From Methylobacter psychrophilus (GTDB taxonomy: Bacteria > Pseudomonadota > Gammaproteobacteria > Methylococcales > Methylomonadaceae), in the NCBI RefSeq assembly GCF_025583945.1, contig NZ_JAOEGU010000007.1:1-64000 (forward strand): DNA of 64,000 bases, written 5' to 3'. Of the stretch, positions 63,364 through 64,000 are shown in pieces. The notes under the pieces were generated by a model, which searched no databases, was not told where the DNA came from, and was given only the letters and a program-made list of their open reading frames with translations. The stretch's first letter is position 1. Each line of letters begins with the position of its first letter. Both the position numbers and the translations under genes were made by a program.

Positions 63364-64000
63364 TTTTTACCTCGTTAATCAATTCTTGAAATCGGCTCTT
63401 CGCTTGTCTCGCATCTCGTGCCAGCCAAGCCTGAAGAATGTCCCATTTAAAAACGAAAGCGAATATCGCCTCAAATCCAAAACTGTTACTTTCTGCGATT
63501 CGGCTGAGTTTTTGCCAGATGCTATCCATTAGCAGGCTGTCAAGACCGGCTGCATCGTTAGCTTCAAGATAGCGTCGGGCTTCAGGTATCCAGGGATACA
63601 CCGCTGCCAGTCCAAAGTCCTGGGTATCCCAATGTGCTGCAATAAAACCGGCCCAACGGCTGGCGCCGGAAACCTGCTCTAAAAAGGCCGACTCAAAGAT
63701 CGTATTATTTTGCCGTAAGCCCGCCAGGATTGTTTGTTGATCCATTCTAAATTCAATAAATTCGCGCAGGGCAGGCTGAGTAATTTCTTGTAACGCAGCG
63801 CGGCAGCGTAATATCATTTCTTTGTCGGTTTTCGGTTTGGCCAGAGACATTCGCCAGCTTACCAGTGCTTCGGCTAGAGCCAGTTGCCGGGCATCATGAG
63901 AATCCAGGACATGTAAACGCTGCTCCAGTCGCAGACGCGTGATAGGTGACCGCTCGGCTTTTTTAAACGGCGGTAAATAAGGCAAGCTGGCGACCAGGGT
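63353..64000 (-). CDS. DUF2764-type V-ATPase operon protein, N-terminus beyond the window
   Basis: An open frame that runs off the window end. The frame continues upstream as TLVASLPYLPPFKKAE, and the typical DUF2764 protein begins with a short residue stretch before VASLP, so the start codon lies beyond 64000. The visible part is 216 codons, mostly alpha-helical, with no known catalytic motif. Such proteins accompany V-type ATPase genes in bacteria, possibly as assembly or C-subunit-like parts. A TTG at 63985 would be an artificial start. Confidence 0.8.
   Translation of the reverse strand, partial: TLVASLPYLPPFKKAERSPITRLRLEQRLHVLDSHDARQLALAEALVSWRMSLAKPKTDKEMILRCRAALQEITQPALREFIEFRMDQQTILAGLRQNNTIFESAFLEQVSGASRWAGFIAAHWDTQDFGLAAVYPWIPEARRYLEANDAAGLDSLLMDSIWQKLSRIAESNSFGFEAIFAFVFKWDILQAWLARDARQAKSRFQELINEVKNDS

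Noticed and set aside
1-64000. tRNA or rRNA genes
   Set aside because: None of the conserved T-loop or rRNA core sequences were noticed by reading either strand; a tRNAscan run could not be done.

Overview
The window looks like chromosome of a gammaproteobacterial methanotroph of the Methylobacter/Methylomonas type (order Methylococcales). This is inferred from the combination of a phosphoketolase and acetate kinase pair, a V/N-type rotary ATPase, PEP-CTERM proteins with VPVPAAIWLFGSGL tails, a luxR-rsaM-luxI quorum-sensing locus and a long cobalamin operon. No rRNA, tRNA or methane-oxidation gene is present, so the assignment is an inference. Coding density is high. Base composition varies by eye: the cob block from 3 to 18 kb is GC-richer, while cysG, cbiA and the 20-28 kb region are AT-rich.

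Region 1 (1-20.1 kb) is corrin-ring synthesis. After the tail of a transposase comes cysG (precorrin-2 synthesis), then a cobalamin riboswitch with an apparent terminator, then a close-packed operon: cbtB, cbtA, a 2Fe-2S ferredoxin, cobN, a fused chlI-chlD, a hupE-like cobalt/nickel permease, cbiE, a cbiX-cbiC fusion, cbiD, cbiL, cbiF, cbiG, a cobJ-cobK fusion, a cobW-like GTPase and cbiA. Markers of early cobalt insertion (CbiX, CbiD, CbiG) sit beside a late-type cobaltochelatase (CobN plus ChlID). The block ends in a truncated cobC whose break lies at the centre of a small palindromic repeat.

Region 2 (20.1-27.9 kb) is a degraded, rearranged accessory region. It holds fragments of a HAD phosphatase and a GAF protein, a luxR-rsaM-luxI cassette with a lux-box-like palindrome, an AEC-family transporter, and a divergent Fe(II)/2-oxoglutarate oxygenase. 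The oxygenase leader and first ~20 codons are a diverged inverted copy of the luxI leader and start. A complete IS4/IS701-type insertion sequence follows, placed next to a decayed copy of a small membrane-protein gene that is intact at 42 kb.

Region 3 (27.9-42.4 kb) is a complete chemosensory system: mcp, cheY, a STAS protein, cheA, mcp, cheW, mcp, cheW, cheR, cheD, cheB. The mcp-cheW pair is duplicated, one receptor carries 273-bp tandem repeats, and both duplicated receptors end in a pentapeptide that fits the CheR/CheB tether consensus.

Region 4 (42.5-49.5 kb) has a YihY/BrkB membrane protein, three PEP-CTERM proteins in tandem, a secreted beta-helix/RTX protein and an orphan OmpR-type regulator preceded by 34-bp direct repeats.

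Region 5 (49.6-64 kb, all on the minus strand) is sugar-phosphate and energy metabolism: pgi, ackA, a histidine phosphatase, glycogen phosphorylase, phosphoketolase, a SulP transporter, PPK2 and the start of a V-type ATPase operon.

A 106-bp MITE-like element with terminal inverted repeats, a central GATACCATCCC palindrome and TA flanks occurs in two complete and about three partial copies across the window. Copies are associated with the cobC break and with the pgi stop codon.
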